Below are positions 44,037-53,334 of a stretch of DNA of 64,000 nt, piece by piece. Below the pieces are notes generated by a model, which saw only the letters and a program-made list of their open reading frames with translations, was not told the DNA's origin and searched no databases. The DNA is from Paludibacter sp. UBA6032 (lineage in GTDB: Bacteria > Bacteroidota > Bacteroidia > Bacteroidales > Paludibacteraceae), in the NCBI GenBank assembly GCA_002427885.1, contig DIZI01000016.1, positions 62,001 through 126,000 of the forward strand, read 5' to 3'. Position numbers and translations under genes: made by a program. Position 1 is the first letter of the stretch. Each line of letters starts with the position of its first letter.

Positions 44037-44993
44037 ATGAATCTACTGGATCAATTAAAATCTCACACCAAAGTTGTAGCCGACACGGGTGATTTTGAAT
44101 CAATTTCAGCTTATAAACCGGCTGATGCAACCACCAATCCATCGTTGATTTATGCAGCTGCTATGGATGCCAAATACAGTTCGCTTATTGACGATGCTTT
44201 GCTTTATGCCAAAGGAAAATCGAATGATAAAAGCGTTCAACTGAAACTGGCTCTGGACAAACTGGCAGTAAATTTCGGATTAAAAATTCTGGAAATTGTT
44301 CCCGGCCGCGTTTCAACCGAAGTAGATGCACGCCTTTCTTTTGACACGAAAGGAACCATTGCCAAAGCACATGAGTTAATAGCTCTTTACGAGGCAAACG
44401 GCATTTCGCGGGAGCGGATTCTGATTAAAACGGCTTCCACCTGGGAAGGAATTCTGGCTGCAGAAATGCTCGAAAAAGAAGGAATACATTGTAACTTAAC
44501 CTTGCTTTTTTCCTTTGCACAGGCCGTTCGTTGCGCTCAAGCAAATGTAACACTGATTTCACCCTTCGTTGGCCGGATTCTCGACTGGTACAAAAAAGAT
44601 CGTGGTGTGACCGAAATAGCTGCACCTGAAGATCCCGGTGTTTTGTCGGTAACCGAAATCTTCAATTATTATAAAAAATACGGATACAACACCATCGTGA
44701 TGGGAGCCAGTTTCCGAAATATCGGAGAAATTATTGAATTGGTTGGGTGCGATGCCCTCACCATTTCACCAACACTCCTGAAAGAACTGGAAAGTTCGGA
44801 AGGTAAACTGGAACTGAAACTGGATGCAAAAAATGCAAAAGTTATGGAAATAAGTAAGGTAGAAATGGACGAAAAAACCTTCCGCTGGATGATGAACGAA
44901 GATGCGATGGCTACCGAGAAACTGGCCGAAGGCATCCGTAATTTCACCAAAGATTTGGTAAAACTGGAAAAACATCTGGCTTCACTGCTTTGA
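44037..44993 (+). CDS. tal: Transaldolase
   Basis: 318 residues, the long TalB type. The Schiff-base Lys is K131 in RILIKTASTWEG, and the opening VVADTGDFESISAYKPADATTNPSL is the family signature. Transfers the dihydroxyacetone unit between sugar phosphates in the non-oxidative pentose phosphate pathway. Monocistronic, with its own terminator. Confidence 0.97.
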   Translation: MNLLDQLKSHTKVVADTGDFESISAYKPADATTNPSLIYAAAMDAKYSSLIDDALLYAKGKSNDKSVQLKLALDKLAVNFGLKILEIVPGRVSTEVDARLSFDTKGTIAKAHELIALYEANGISRERILIKTASTWEGILAAEMLEKEGIHCNLTLLFSFAQAVRCAQANVTLISPFVGRILDWYKKDRGVTEIAAPEDPGVLSVTEIFNYYKKYGYNTIVMGASFRNIGEIIELVGCDALTISPTLLKELESSEGKLELKLDAKNAKVMEISKVEMDEKTFRWMMNEDAMATEKLAEGIRNFTKDLVKLEKHLASLL

Positions 44994-45013
44994 GAATGTA
45001 ATGATTATTGAAT

Positions 45014-45045
45014 AAAAAAGGGAAATCTTACGACTTCCCTTTTTT
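45014..45045 (+). terminator. Terminator after tal
   Basis: 11-bp arms AAAAAAGGGAA (45014-45024) and TTCCCTTTTTT (45035-45045). Confidence 0.85.
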
Positions 45046-45132
45046 ATTATACAAATCTCGAATTACAAATTTAAACTTTCATAAATGAAATTGCGTTATA
45101 AAAAAATATTATTCCAATTTTCAAATTTGTAA

Positions 45133-47070
45133 ATGAAAAAATACAGCTTATTATTAGTACTGATTTCGATTGCTGTTTTTTTTCAGGCGCAAGAAGTTGC
45201 TACAATAATTACTAATCTAAAAAATGAGTTGAAGAGTAACGCGGAAGAAACTAAAAAGGCTTCTATTTACTCCGATTTAACATGGTACTATTCTACAGTT
45301 TCTATTGATTCTGCATTGTATTATGGCAAAAAAGCGATTGAGGAATCAAAAAGAACAGGTGATTCTACGCTGATAGCCCAGGTATACAGTGATATCGGTG
45401 CTGTATATTTCAGGAAAGGAGACTTTAGCAGTTCTAAGGATAACTACTTAGAGGCTTATAAAATCAGAAAAGCCAGAAAAGATTACAAAGGATTGGCTAA
45501 GATTAATAACAATCTGGCTAATATATATGAACAAGAAGGAGATTATAAGTTGGCAATGGCTAAGTTTTTGGAAGCATTGCAATACTTCGAAAGCATACAA
45601 GATGACAAAAACATCAATACAATTAAAGGGAATATAGGGCTAATACTTTTAAAAATTAAAAATTATCCGAAAGCATTAAAATACATTTCAGAAGTTATAA
45701 AATATCAGGAAGATAACAATTTAACTGAAGGATTATGTGTTTCTTGTTTGAATTTAGGAAATGTTTATTTGCAAATGAACGATACGGTCAGTGCGTTAAA
45801 ACAGTATAAGAAAAGTTTGAAAGCTTGTACCTTAGTCGGAGATAATAAGGGGATGGCAAGCGGTTATAATAATATTGGATCTATCAAGTCTGAGCAAAAA
45901 AAATCAAAAGATGCTCTGGAACTTTATTCTAAATCCAAACTATACAGGGAACAATTACATTCCGATTTAGATAAAGCCGACTTTGATTTAAATTTTGCCA
46001 AAGAACTCATTGTTGCAAAACAATATCTTGAAGCAAAAAGCCTATTGTTAGCCGTTGAGAAAATTTTTCTGAAAGAAGATATTAAAGAAAAATTACAGGT
46101 AAATTATAAATCGTTGATTACGGTATACGGTAAGTTGAACCAACAAGATAGTATGAATTTATATGTTGATAAAATTGTAAATCTCAACCGGCAATTACTT
46201 GAAAATTCTGTTCTCAAACAAACTGCAGAGCTCGAAACAAAATATCAAACCGAAAAGAAAGAAAAACTATTGCTGCAGGATAAAGCCGAAACAAGACAAA
46301 AGAATATAATGTTGATAAGCATTTCAGCATTAGCATTATTAGTTGGACTGATAGGACTTTTAATTTACCGTCAACAAAAACTGAAAAACAAGCAACAAGA
46401 GCGAGAATTTAAACTCAAATCGGAAATTTCTGAAATAGAAACTCAAAATAAATTACAGGAACAGCGTTTGACAATCTCGCGTGATTTACACGATAATATC
46501 GGCTCTCAGCTTACCTATATCATTTCGTCAATAAACAACTTGAAATACAGATTGAAAGATGATGCGAGAATTAGTGGACAACTCGATAAGATAGGTGGAT
46601 TTGCCGGTGAAACCATTTCGGAACTTCGCGATACTATTTGGGCCGTAAACTCCAATAACATAAAATTCGATGATCTGCGTGTCCGCATTTATAATGCCAT
46701 CGAAAAGGTAAAACATGCAAAGCCGGACATTAAGATTGATTTCAAAATAGATGAACAATTGGACAAAATACAATTGACAGCTTTTGTGGGGCTGAATATT
46801 TTCCGAACTATTCAGGAAGTTGTGAATAATGCCCTGAAATATGCCGATGCAACTGTCATAAGCATTGAAATTCTTAGTTGTGATAATTCAATAGAAATCA
46901 CAGCAGGAGACAATGGAAAGGGTTTTGATATGGAAACTGTTTCGAGAGGCAATGGATTGAACAATATGGCAAAACGCATCGATGACATTGGGGGAGAATT
47001 CTCACTTAATTCAAAACCAGCAGAAGGTACGCAAATTAAAATAAGCATTGACAAAGAAAAACTATTCTAA
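45133..47070 (+). CDS. TPR-containing sensor histidine kinase
   Basis: 645 residues. A signal peptide (to about residue 19) and a periplasmic region of about seven TPR units to about residue 380 (AQVYSDIGAVYFRKGDF, KINNNLANIYEQEGDYKLA) come first. One transmembrane helix follows at about 395-412 (IMLISISALALLVGLIGLL), then a coiled coil, a HisKA_3 dimerisation box with phospho-acceptor H453 in RDLHDNIGSQ, and an HATPase domain with NALKYADA and GDNGKGFD. The partner response regulator begins 11 bases downstream. The sensed signal is unknown; TPRs suggest a protein partner. The upstream spacer has a degenerate heptamer pattern (45051-45092). Confidence 0.92.
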   Translation: MKKYSLLLVLISIAVFFQAQEVATIITNLKNELKSNAEETKKASIYSDLTWYYSTVSIDSALYYGKKAIEESKRTGDSTLIAQVYSDIGAVYFRKGDFSSSKDNYLEAYKIRKARKDYKGLAKINNNLANIYEQEGDYKLAMAKFLEALQYFESIQDDKNINTIKGNIGLILLKIKNYPKALKYISEVIKYQEDNNLTEGLCVSCLNLGNVYLQMNDTVSALKQYKKSLKACTLVGDNKGMASGYNNIGSIKSEQKKSKDALELYSKSKLYREQLHSDLDKADFDLNFAKELIVAKQYLEAKSLLLAVEKIFLKEDIKEKLQVNYKSLITVYGKLNQQDSMNLYVDKIVNLNRQLLENSVLKQTAELETKYQTEKKEKLLLQDKAETRQKNIMLISISALALLVGLIGLLIYRQQKLKNKQQEREFKLKSEISEIETQNKLQEQRLTISRDLHDNIGSQLTYIISSINNLKYRLKDDARISGQLDKIGGFAGETISELRDTIWAVNSNNIKFDDLRVRIYNAIEKVKHAKPDIKIDFKIDEQLDKIQLTAFVGLNIFRTIQEVVNNALKYADATVISIEILSCDNSIEITAGDNGKGFDMETVSRGNGLNNMAKRIDDIGGEFSLNSKPAEGTQIKISIDKEKLF

Positions 47071-47081
47071 CAAATTGAGTT

Positions 47082-47729
47082 ATGATACGCATTGTTTTAG
47101 TTGACGATAATCGGTTGATGCAGCAAACCGTTGCTGAGAAATTGTCATTTTTTGATGATATCAATTGTAAATTTAAAGCAGATAACGGATTTGTCTTGCT
47201 CGAACGGCTAATTGAAAATCATAATGTCGACATGATTTTGATGGATATTGAAATGCCAAAAATGAATGGTATTGAGGCCACCGCTCTGGTGAAGTCCAAA
47301 TATCCGCATATAAAAATAGTAATGCTGACCGTATTTGATAATGATGAGAACATCTTTAAAGCTATAAAAGCCGGAGCAGATGGTTATCTGCTCAAAGACA
47401 TATCACCCGACGATTTATACCGAAGTATAACGGAAACACTCAACGGCGGAGCTTCCATGACTCCTTCCATTGCGCTTAAAACACTTCGTATGTTTCGCGA
47501 ACCTCTTGACTTTGTATATGTAAACGAATCTACAGATATAACCCTTACCTCCCGCGAAACTGAAGTACTAATACAACTGACTACCGGCATTACATATGAC
47601 CAAATTGCTGACAACCTGAACATTTCGTATGGAACAGTCCGTAAACACATCGAAAACATCTACACCAAACTGCAGGTCTGCAACAAACTTGAAGCTATCC
47701 AAAAAGCCAAATACAACAAGTTGATTTAA
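47082..47729 (+). CDS. NarL/LuxR-family response regulator
   Basis: 215 residues. The receiver domain has phosphorylation site D55 in ILMDIEMPKMNG, acidic pocket VDDN (7-10) and Lys in GYLLKDIS. The C-terminal LuxR-type HTH (about 150-210) reads LTSRETEVLIQLTTG...IADNLNISYGTVRKHIENIY. Cognate of the TPR kinase directly upstream. The next gene encodes a T9SS cargo and is a plausible target, though no operator is evident. Confidence 0.94.
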   Translation: MIRIVLVDDNRLMQQTVAEKLSFFDDINCKFKADNGFVLLERLIENHNVDMILMDIEMPKMNGIEATALVKSKYPHIKIVMLTVFDNDENIFKAIKAGADGYLLKDISPDDLYRSITETLNGGASMTPSIALKTLRMFREPLDFVYVNESTDITLTSRETEVLIQLTTGITYDQIADNLNISYGTVRKHIENIYTKLQVCNKLEAIQKAKYNKLI

Positions 47730-47771
47730 AAATACGTATTTCTTCGTATTCTCTACATTTCTTCAATACTC

Positions 47772-47779
47772 TATTTTTG
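47772..47779 (+). promoter_or_regulatory. -7 element before the RCC1 gene
   Basis: TATTTTTG about 107 bases upstream of the RCC1-repeat gene; no good -33. Confidence 0.3.
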
Positions 47780-47886
47780 TAACGATTACAAATTGGTGAT
47801 CTATTATAATCTCTCATCTACTTAAAATCAATTTTAAGTCGATTGAAAAGTGATATATAAAAAATGAAGTTTAAACAATTTAATTG

Positions 47887-49275
47887 ATGAAAGGTATGAA
47901 AAATGTATTACTAATTTTAATGTGTAGCGTTTTGAGTCTATCTTTAAACGCACAAACCATTGCAGCCAGAGAATATAACTCATTCTCAATTTGTGGTGAT
48001 GGTTCTGTAATGGCTTGGGGAAGCAATGGTGCAGGTCAACTTGGAAATGGTACCACAAACGACAGCAATGTTCCAATACCGGTGAGTTCACTTACTGGTG
48101 TTATCTCCATTGCTGCCGGATTAGGACATGCCATTGCTGTGAAATCAGATGGTACTGTTTGGACCTGGGGCAATAATTATAATGGTCAATTGGGTAATGG
48201 TTCAAATACCAAGAGCATAGTACCTGTGCAGGTAAGCGGACTTACCAATATTAAAGCTATTGCTGCAGGATATAATCATACATTGGCCATGAAAGATGAC
48301 GGTACTGTATGGGCATGGGGATTTAACATCGATGGTGAGCTGGGTAATGGAACGAGTTCTGACAGCAGTATCCCTGTAAAAGTAAGCGGACTAACAGGAA
48401 TCATTGCTATTGCAGGAGGATATGAACATTCGCTTGCTTTAAAAAGTGACGGAACCGTTTGGGCTTTTGGCTTAAATAGTTCAGGTGAACTTGGAAATGG
48501 AGCCTATGCTAGCAGCTACGTCCCTGTGCAGGTAACCGGGCTCTCAGGAATTACTGCAATTGCGTGTGGATATGAGAATTCATTTGCACTAAAAAATGAT
48601 GGAACACTTTGGGTCTGGGGCTACAATAGCTTCGGGCAGTTTGGTAACGGGACCAATACTCAGAGAAATCCACTTGCCACACAGGTAAGTAATCTTACAG
48701 ATATCCTTGCCATTGCAGGAGGTGAGAAACACACACTTATTCTGAAAAAAGATGGAACTGTATGGGCCAGTGGAGACAATTATTATGGTCCTTTTGGTAA
48801 TGGAACTACAGTTTCCAGTAATGTTTTTGTGAAAATGAATTCTCTCACCGGAATCACTGCTATCTCGGCGGGATACAGACATTCATTGGCTTTGAAAAAT
48901 AACGGCACATTATGGGCAAGTGGAACCAATGTTTTTGGTGAACTTGGAAATGGTACGAACGCAGAAAGCCATGTTCCGGTTCAGGTAACCGGCCTCTGCA
49001 GTGTGGCAACAGCATTGCCTGAAAATATAGCATCACCTGGTATTTCTGTTTATCCGAATCCATGTAAAGGGAAGTTTACATTAGACACAAACGAAGCATT
49101 CGTTAATTCAACCTTAGAAATTTTCAATTTAATGGGTGAAAATGTTTATTCAAAGCAAGTGACTGGAGCAAAGATGGATGTAAATACAGGTTTAAATACC
49201 GGAATTTATTTTGTCAGGCTTGTAAGTTTCAACGGTCAAAAAACCCATTCGCAAAGACTCATTGTAACAGAATAG
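47887..49275 (+). CDS. RCC1-repeat surface protein, T9SS cargo
   Basis: 462 residues from ATG 47887; TTG 47884 or ATG 47896 are alternatives. Signal peptide to about residue 22 (SLNAQ). Seven RCC1 repeats of about 50 residues follow, each with the theme GYNHTLAMKDDGTVWAWG and QLGNGT, and should form one seven-bladed propeller. The last 75 residues are a type A sorting domain (ISVYPNPCKGKFTL...LEIFNLMGENVYS...GIYFVRLVS). Secreted by T9SS; ligand unknown. The repeat copies are near-identical at the protein level, which favours recombination between them. Confidence 0.9.
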   Translation: MKGMKNVLLILMCSVLSLSLNAQTIAAREYNSFSICGDGSVMAWGSNGAGQLGNGTTNDSNVPIPVSSLTGVISIAAGLGHAIAVKSDGTVWTWGNNYNGQLGNGSNTKSIVPVQVSGLTNIKAIAAGYNHTLAMKDDGTVWAWGFNIDGELGNGTSSDSSIPVKVSGLTGIIAIAGGYEHSLALKSDGTVWAFGLNSSGELGNGAYASSYVPVQVTGLSGITAIACGYENSFALKNDGTLWVWGYNSFGQFGNGTNTQRNPLATQVSNLTDILAIAGGEKHTLILKKDGTVWASGDNYYGPFGNGTTVSSNVFVKMNSLTGITAISAGYRHSLALKNNGTLWASGTNVFGELGNGTNAESHVPVQVTGLCSVATALPENIASPGISVYPNPCKGKFTLDTNEAFVNSTLEIFNLMGENVYSKQVTGAKMDVNTGLNTGIYFVRLVSFNGQKTHSQRLIVTE

Positions 49276-49329
49276 GCATGGAAAATAATAACCCGAAAGA
49301 ATCGTAAATTCGTATATATTTTAAAACTT

Positions 49330-49368
49330 CGGCTGAATTTCCCAAAAGGAAATTCAGCCGTTTTTTTT
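49330..49368 (+). terminator. Terminator after the RCC1 gene
   Basis: A perfect 13-bp stem (49330-49342 with 49348-49360), five-base loop and eight T. The stem core CGGCTGAAT also occurs in the hairpin at 625-669. Confidence 0.92.
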
Positions 49369-49383
49369 AATCTCCTTCCTTCC

Positions 49384-49412
49384 TTGTTTCCCAAATAAAT
49401 TCCGTAGCTTTG
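49384..49412 (+). promoter_or_regulatory. dnaG promoter
   Basis: TTG at 49384-49386, 18-base spacer, TAGCTTTG at 49405-49412. This places the palindrome at 49427-49458 within the transcribed leader. Confidence 0.6.
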
Positions 49413-49426
49413 TAATCCAAAATTTC

Positions 49427-49458
49427 TTGTAGAGACGCATTGCCATGCGTCTCTACAA
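49427..49458. repeat. AGAGAC palindrome, copy 3, in dnaG leader
   Basis: A perfect 14-bp inverted repeat (49427-49440 with 49445-49458), loop TGCC, core TAGAGACGCAT. It ends 14 bases before the dnaG ATG. Confidence 0.85.
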
Positions 49459-49472
49459 CAGATGCAAATTAT

Positions 49473-51425
49473 ATGATTGACCAACCTACCATAGACCGGA
49501 TTACCGATGCCGCTCAAATTCAAGATGTGGTGTCGGATTATGTCACGCTGAAAAAACGTGGTGTGAATTTGCTGGGGCTATGTCCTTTTCACAACGAAAA
49601 AACGCCTTCGTTTACAGTCTCGCCTGCTAAAGGAATTTTTAAATGTTTTGGTTGTGGTAAAGGTGGTAATTCGGTGCACTTCATCATGGAGCACGAACAA
49701 ATATCGTATTACGAAGCACTGAAATACCTCGCCAAAAAGTATAATATCGAAGTTCAGGAACGGGAGCTGTCGAATGAAGAAATGGCTGTGCGTAATGATC
49801 GGGAATCGATGTTGTTGGTCAATGAATTTGCACAGAAACACTTCAGTCACACACTTCATCATCATATCGACGGAAAGTCTATCGGTCTCAGTTATTTCCG
49901 TGAACGCGGTTTCCGCGACGACATCATACAGAAATTCCAGCTCGGTTACAGTCTCGATGAACGCGATGCCTTTACACAAGCCGCCATCAAAGCAGGTTAT
50001 AACAAAGAATACCTGGTCAAAACGGGTCTTACTTTCGAAGGTGAAAATAATTACCTGGCCGATCGTTTTCGTGGACGGGTCATGTTTCCGGTACTTTCCC
50101 TCTCGGGAAAAGTGGTGGCATTCGGTGGACGGATCCTCAAAAAGGATGATAAAATGGCGAAATACGTCAATTCACCCGAATCGGAAATTTACCATAAAAG
50201 TAACGAACTCTACGGCATTTATTTTGCCAAACAAGCCATTGTAAAACAAGACCGCTGTTTTCTGGTGGAAGGTTACACCGATGTTATTTCCATGCATCAG
50301 AGTGGTATCGAGAATGTGGTTTCTTCTTCGGGTACGTCGCTTACTCCGGGTCAGATACGATTGATCCACCGTTTTACCGAAAATGTTACAGTGATTTACG
50401 ACGGTGATGCGGCCGGAATCAAAGCCTCCATCCGCGGGATTGATCTATTATTGGAAGAAGGTTTAAATATAAAAGTCCTGCTCCTTCCCGATGGCGATGA
50501 TCCCGATTCATTTGCCCGTAAACACAACGCCTCGGATTTTATTGAATACGTTCAAAAAGAATCTTCCGATTTTATCCGCTTTAAAACCAACCTTTTGTTG
50601 GCCGATGCCGGAAACGATCCGGTGAAACGCGCGGGTCTGGTTCTCGATATTGTAAGCAGCATCGCCATTATTCCCAATAACATTATCCGGAGCGAATATG
50701 TAAAAGAATGCAGCACCTTGCTCAACGTTGATGAGCAAATGCTTTATCACCAAATAAATAAACTCAAGAATACAGAACAGGAAAAATCGGCCACCCGAAG
50801 ACAAACGGAGTCTGCTGCTCAGGTAAAGATTGATGAAACAACCGCTGCAAACACGCTGGCAAACACCGGAACAAAATTTGAAACTGAAGAACGAAATATC
50901 CTTCAAGTGCTGATTAAATACGGGGATAAATTCTTCTTTTATGCCGATCACGAAAAGGAACATCCGGTCACTGTGGGTGAATATATTCTTGAAGAACTGG
51001 AAAATGATCATCTGCAGTTAGGCAATCTTTTGCACGCATTGATGCTGGAAGAATACAAAAGCCATTTTCATCAGGAAAATTTTGTTGCCGAACGTTTTTT
51101 TCTTTATCATTCCAACAGCGAAATCAGTTCATTGACAGCCGATTTGATCTCCGAAAAATATACACTATCTAAAATTCACTCCAAACTGAAAAAGATAGAA
51201 GAGGAGGCTGACAGACTGAATGAGCTTATCCCCCGTGTTGTTTTTGAATTGAAAAACAGTATCATTCTGGATCTAATCCGGCAGAAACTGTTGGAGATGA
51301 AAATTGCAAACGAAAACAAGAATAACAAACTGGTTGACGAAATAATGGAGGAAATGAGTCGCTATGAAATTGTAAAAAAAGAACTTTCGAAACAACTGGG
51401 TGAAAGAATTATCATTAAATTATAG
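49473..51425 (+). CDS. dnaG: DNA primase
   Basis: 650 residues from ATG 49473; the frame is open from 49440 but those codons fall in the palindrome. The zinc-binding domain has C37, H40, C58 and C61 (LCPFHNEKTPSFTVSP, KCFGCGKGG). The RNA polymerase domain has YFRERGF, RVMFPV and FGGRIL. The Toprim fold has VEGYTDVISMH and VTVIYDGDAAG with the metal acidic residues. A C-terminal helical domain should contact DnaB. Synthesises RNA primers for replication. It is not part of the rpsU-dnaG-rpoD operon known from other phyla; instead it stands alone behind its own promoter. Confidence 0.97.
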   Translation: MIDQPTIDRITDAAQIQDVVSDYVTLKKRGVNLLGLCPFHNEKTPSFTVSPAKGIFKCFGCGKGGNSVHFIMEHEQISYYEALKYLAKKYNIEVQERELSNEEMAVRNDRESMLLVNEFAQKHFSHTLHHHIDGKSIGLSYFRERGFRDDIIQKFQLGYSLDERDAFTQAAIKAGYNKEYLVKTGLTFEGENNYLADRFRGRVMFPVLSLSGKVVAFGGRILKKDDKMAKYVNSPESEIYHKSNELYGIYFAKQAIVKQDRCFLVEGYTDVISMHQSGIENVVSSSGTSLTPGQIRLIHRFTENVTVIYDGDAAGIKASIRGIDLLLEEGLNIKVLLLPDGDDPDSFARKHNASDFIEYVQKESSDFIRFKTNLLLADAGNDPVKRAGLVLDIVSSIAIIPNNIIRSEYVKECSTLLNVDEQMLYHQINKLKNTEQEKSATRRQTESAAQVKIDETTAANTLANTGTKFETEERNILQVLIKYGDKFFFYADHEKEHPVTVGEYILEELENDHLQLGNLLHALMLEEYKSHFHQENFVAERFFLYHSNSEISSLTADLISEKYTLSKIHSKLKKIEEEADRLNELIPRVVFELKNSIILDLIRQKLLEMKIANENKNNKLVDEIMEEMSRYEIVKKELSKQLGERIIIKL

Positions 51426-51473
51426 CCAACTCAAAAACGACTTTTCCAAAGCTTATTAAAATATTAAAACTAG

Positions 51474-52244
51474 ATGATTTTATTTGACCAACTTATTTTC
51501 GGACCCATTCACAGTCGCAGGCTGGGACTTTCACTCGGTGTTAACCTGCTGCCAATTGATGCCAAAATATGTTCATTCAACTGTATTTATTGTGAGTGTG
51601 GATTCAATACCACCATGCAGGAATCTCCTATTCCGACCCGGTATCAGGTGAGGGAAGCATTGGAAACCAAACTGAAGGAAATGGCTGGCGAAAACCAGAT
51701 TCCCGATGTAATAACTTTTGCAGGAAATGGAGAGCCAACGCTTCATGCCGAATTTGAAGGCATTATTGACGATACAATTTATTTACGAAATGAATATTGT
51801 CCTTCGGCAAAGGTCAGCGTATTATCCAATTCCACCAGAATTCACAAACCAGCTGTTTTCAGGGCGTTAAATAAAGTCGACAACAATATTTTGAAGTTCG
51901 ATTCGGCTATCGACCGGACAATGAAACTGATGGACTGTCCCGTTGGCAGGCATTTCACCGTCAAATGGCTGGTTGAGCAGTTGCAAAGATTTGAGGGACG
52001 GTTGATAATTCAGACCATGTTCCTGCGTGGAGAAGTTAAAGGTGAAATCGTGGATAATACTTCGGAAACAGAAGTAAACTCATGGTTGAAAGCGTTAGAA
52101 GAAATAAAACCACAGCAGGTAATGATCTATTCACTTGATCGGGAAGCGCCAACCAAAAACCTCGAAAAAATTTCAACGGAAGAACTGGATATTATTGCTA
52201 TGAAAGTTAAGGCACTTGGGTTTGAGGTTTCTGTGGCGATATAA
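51474..52244 (+). CDS. Radical SAM protein, TYW1/COG0731-like
   Basis: 256 residues. The radical SAM motif CSFNCIYC is at about 33-40, preceded by the characteristic FGPIHSRRLGLSLGVNLLP, followed by TFAGNGEPTLH and VLSNST. This is the short Bacteroidota relative of wyosine-synthesis-type radical SAM proteins (COG0731), without a flavodoxin domain. The substrate is unknown; wyosine itself is not expected in bacteria. It starts 48 bases after dnaG and could be co-transcribed. Confidence 0.85.
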   Translation: MILFDQLIFGPIHSRRLGLSLGVNLLPIDAKICSFNCIYCECGFNTTMQESPIPTRYQVREALETKLKEMAGENQIPDVITFAGNGEPTLHAEFEGIIDDTIYLRNEYCPSAKVSVLSNSTRIHKPAVFRALNKVDNNILKFDSAIDRTMKLMDCPVGRHFTVKWLVEQLQRFEGRLIIQTMFLRGEVKGEIVDNTSETEVNSWLKALEEIKPQQVMIYSLDREAPTKNLEKISTEELDIIAMKVKALGFEVSVAI

Positions 52245-52252
52245 TTACGCCT

Positions 52253-52364
52253 AACCCCTAAAAGAGAACAAGAAGTTTATAGTGAAAACATTTATATAAA
52301 AGTAATTATCAGATTCTACTAATTAATTCCCCTCCCGATAGCTATTGGGAAGGGCTTAGGGGTT
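52253..52364. repeat. Degenerate palindromic intergenic element
   Basis: Terminal 9-base inverted repeats AACCCCTAA (52253-52261) and TTAGGGGTT (52356-52364) enclose a 26-base imperfect palindrome at 52329-52354 (CCCCTCCCGATA...TATTGGGAAGGG, one mismatch, one wobble). It lies between the radical SAM and glycosyltransferase genes and ends five bases before the latter. Confidence 0.5.
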
Positions 52365-52369
52365 CTCAT

Positions 52370-53305
52370 ATGAAAATTCTTGTTTGTCCGTTAAACTGGG
52401 GATTGGGTCATGCCACCCGATGTGTACCAATTATCCGGGGACTTATGGCAGAAGGTCATGAGTTGATTCTGGTTGCTGATGGATTTCCACTTCAATTTTT
52501 AAAACAGGAATTCCCATCCCTTCGATTTATTTCATTACCCTCCTACTCCATCCGATACAGCAAAAGTAATTCACAGGTAGCTGCCATGATTCGCAGTTTT
52601 CCATTCCTTGTCGGAGGAATAATCAGAGAACACCGATGGCTGAAGAAATTACTGAAAACAGAACATTTCGATCGGGTAATTTCCGATAACCGCTTTGGAA
52701 TGTGGAACAAAAATACGCATTCCATCTATATCACACATCAATTGATGGTGAAAATGCCGGACAAACTAAAATGTCTTGAATCTTTGGTTCACCTGATTCA
52801 CAAAGGATTTATCAACCGTTATAACGAATGTTGGATACCTGACAGAGAAGAAAACGACGGACTCTCGGGTGATTTGGCACATAAATATAAACTGCCATTA
52901 AACAGTAAATTTATCGGAGCTATATCCCGTTTTCAAACGCTAAAAGACATCGTACCGGATACTAGTTTTGAATTGGTGGCAGTGATTTCCGGTATAGAGC
53001 CGCAACGTTCACTATTCGAAAAGGAACTGATAGAAAAATTTCGGAATGTGAGACAACATACCTTGATTGTTTCGGGTCAACCGATGGAAAAGAAAAAAGA
53101 AATACATATCGGGAATGTAACACTCGTTTCCCATCTTTCAAGTGTCGAACTGGGCTCCGTTTTTCTAGGAGCAAAGCATATTATTTCCCGTTCGGGGTAT
53201 TCAACTATTATGGATTTGGACGTATTGAACTGCCTTCACAAAGCTGAATTTATTCCCACTCCCGGACAAACGGAGCAGGAATATCTCAAATTATTTCACA
53301 GTTAG
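52370..53305 (+). CDS. MurG-like glycosyltransferase, C-terminally shortened
   Basis: 311 residues. The opening CPLNWGLGHATRCVPIIRGL and later LGAKHIISRSGYSTIMDL...PTPGQTEQEYL follow a GT-B family related to UDP-GlcNAc transferases (GT28-like). The donor-binding domain normally continues for about 40 more residues after the PGQ-EQE motif, but here the frame stops after LKLFHS. No continuation is found in the other forward frames within the 29 bases before the convergent gene. Either a recent truncation or a naturally short variant. It is preceded by a palindromic element. Confidence 0.7.
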   Translation: MKILVCPLNWGLGHATRCVPIIRGLMAEGHELILVADGFPLQFLKQEFPSLRFISLPSYSIRYSKSNSQVAAMIRSFPFLVGGIIREHRWLKKLLKTEHFDRVISDNRFGMWNKNTHSIYITHQLMVKMPDKLKCLESLVHLIHKGFINRYNECWIPDREENDGLSGDLAHKYKLPLNSKFIGAISRFQTLKDIVPDTSFELVAVISGIEPQRSLFEKELIEKFRNVRQHTLIVSGQPMEKKKEIHIGNVTLVSHLSSVELGSVFLGAKHIISRSGYSTIMDLDVLNCLHKAEFIPTPGQTEQEYLKLFHS

Positions 53306-53334
53306 TACTTATTATAACTACAAATTTTCGAGAG

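Noticed and set aside
47731..47750. AATACG/CGTATT short hairpin after the response regulator
   Set aside because: Only six base pairs and no T-run; too weak to call a terminator.
50508..51011. 167-codon antisense frame in dnaG
   Set aside because: Antisense shadow of the conserved primase; no motif of its own.
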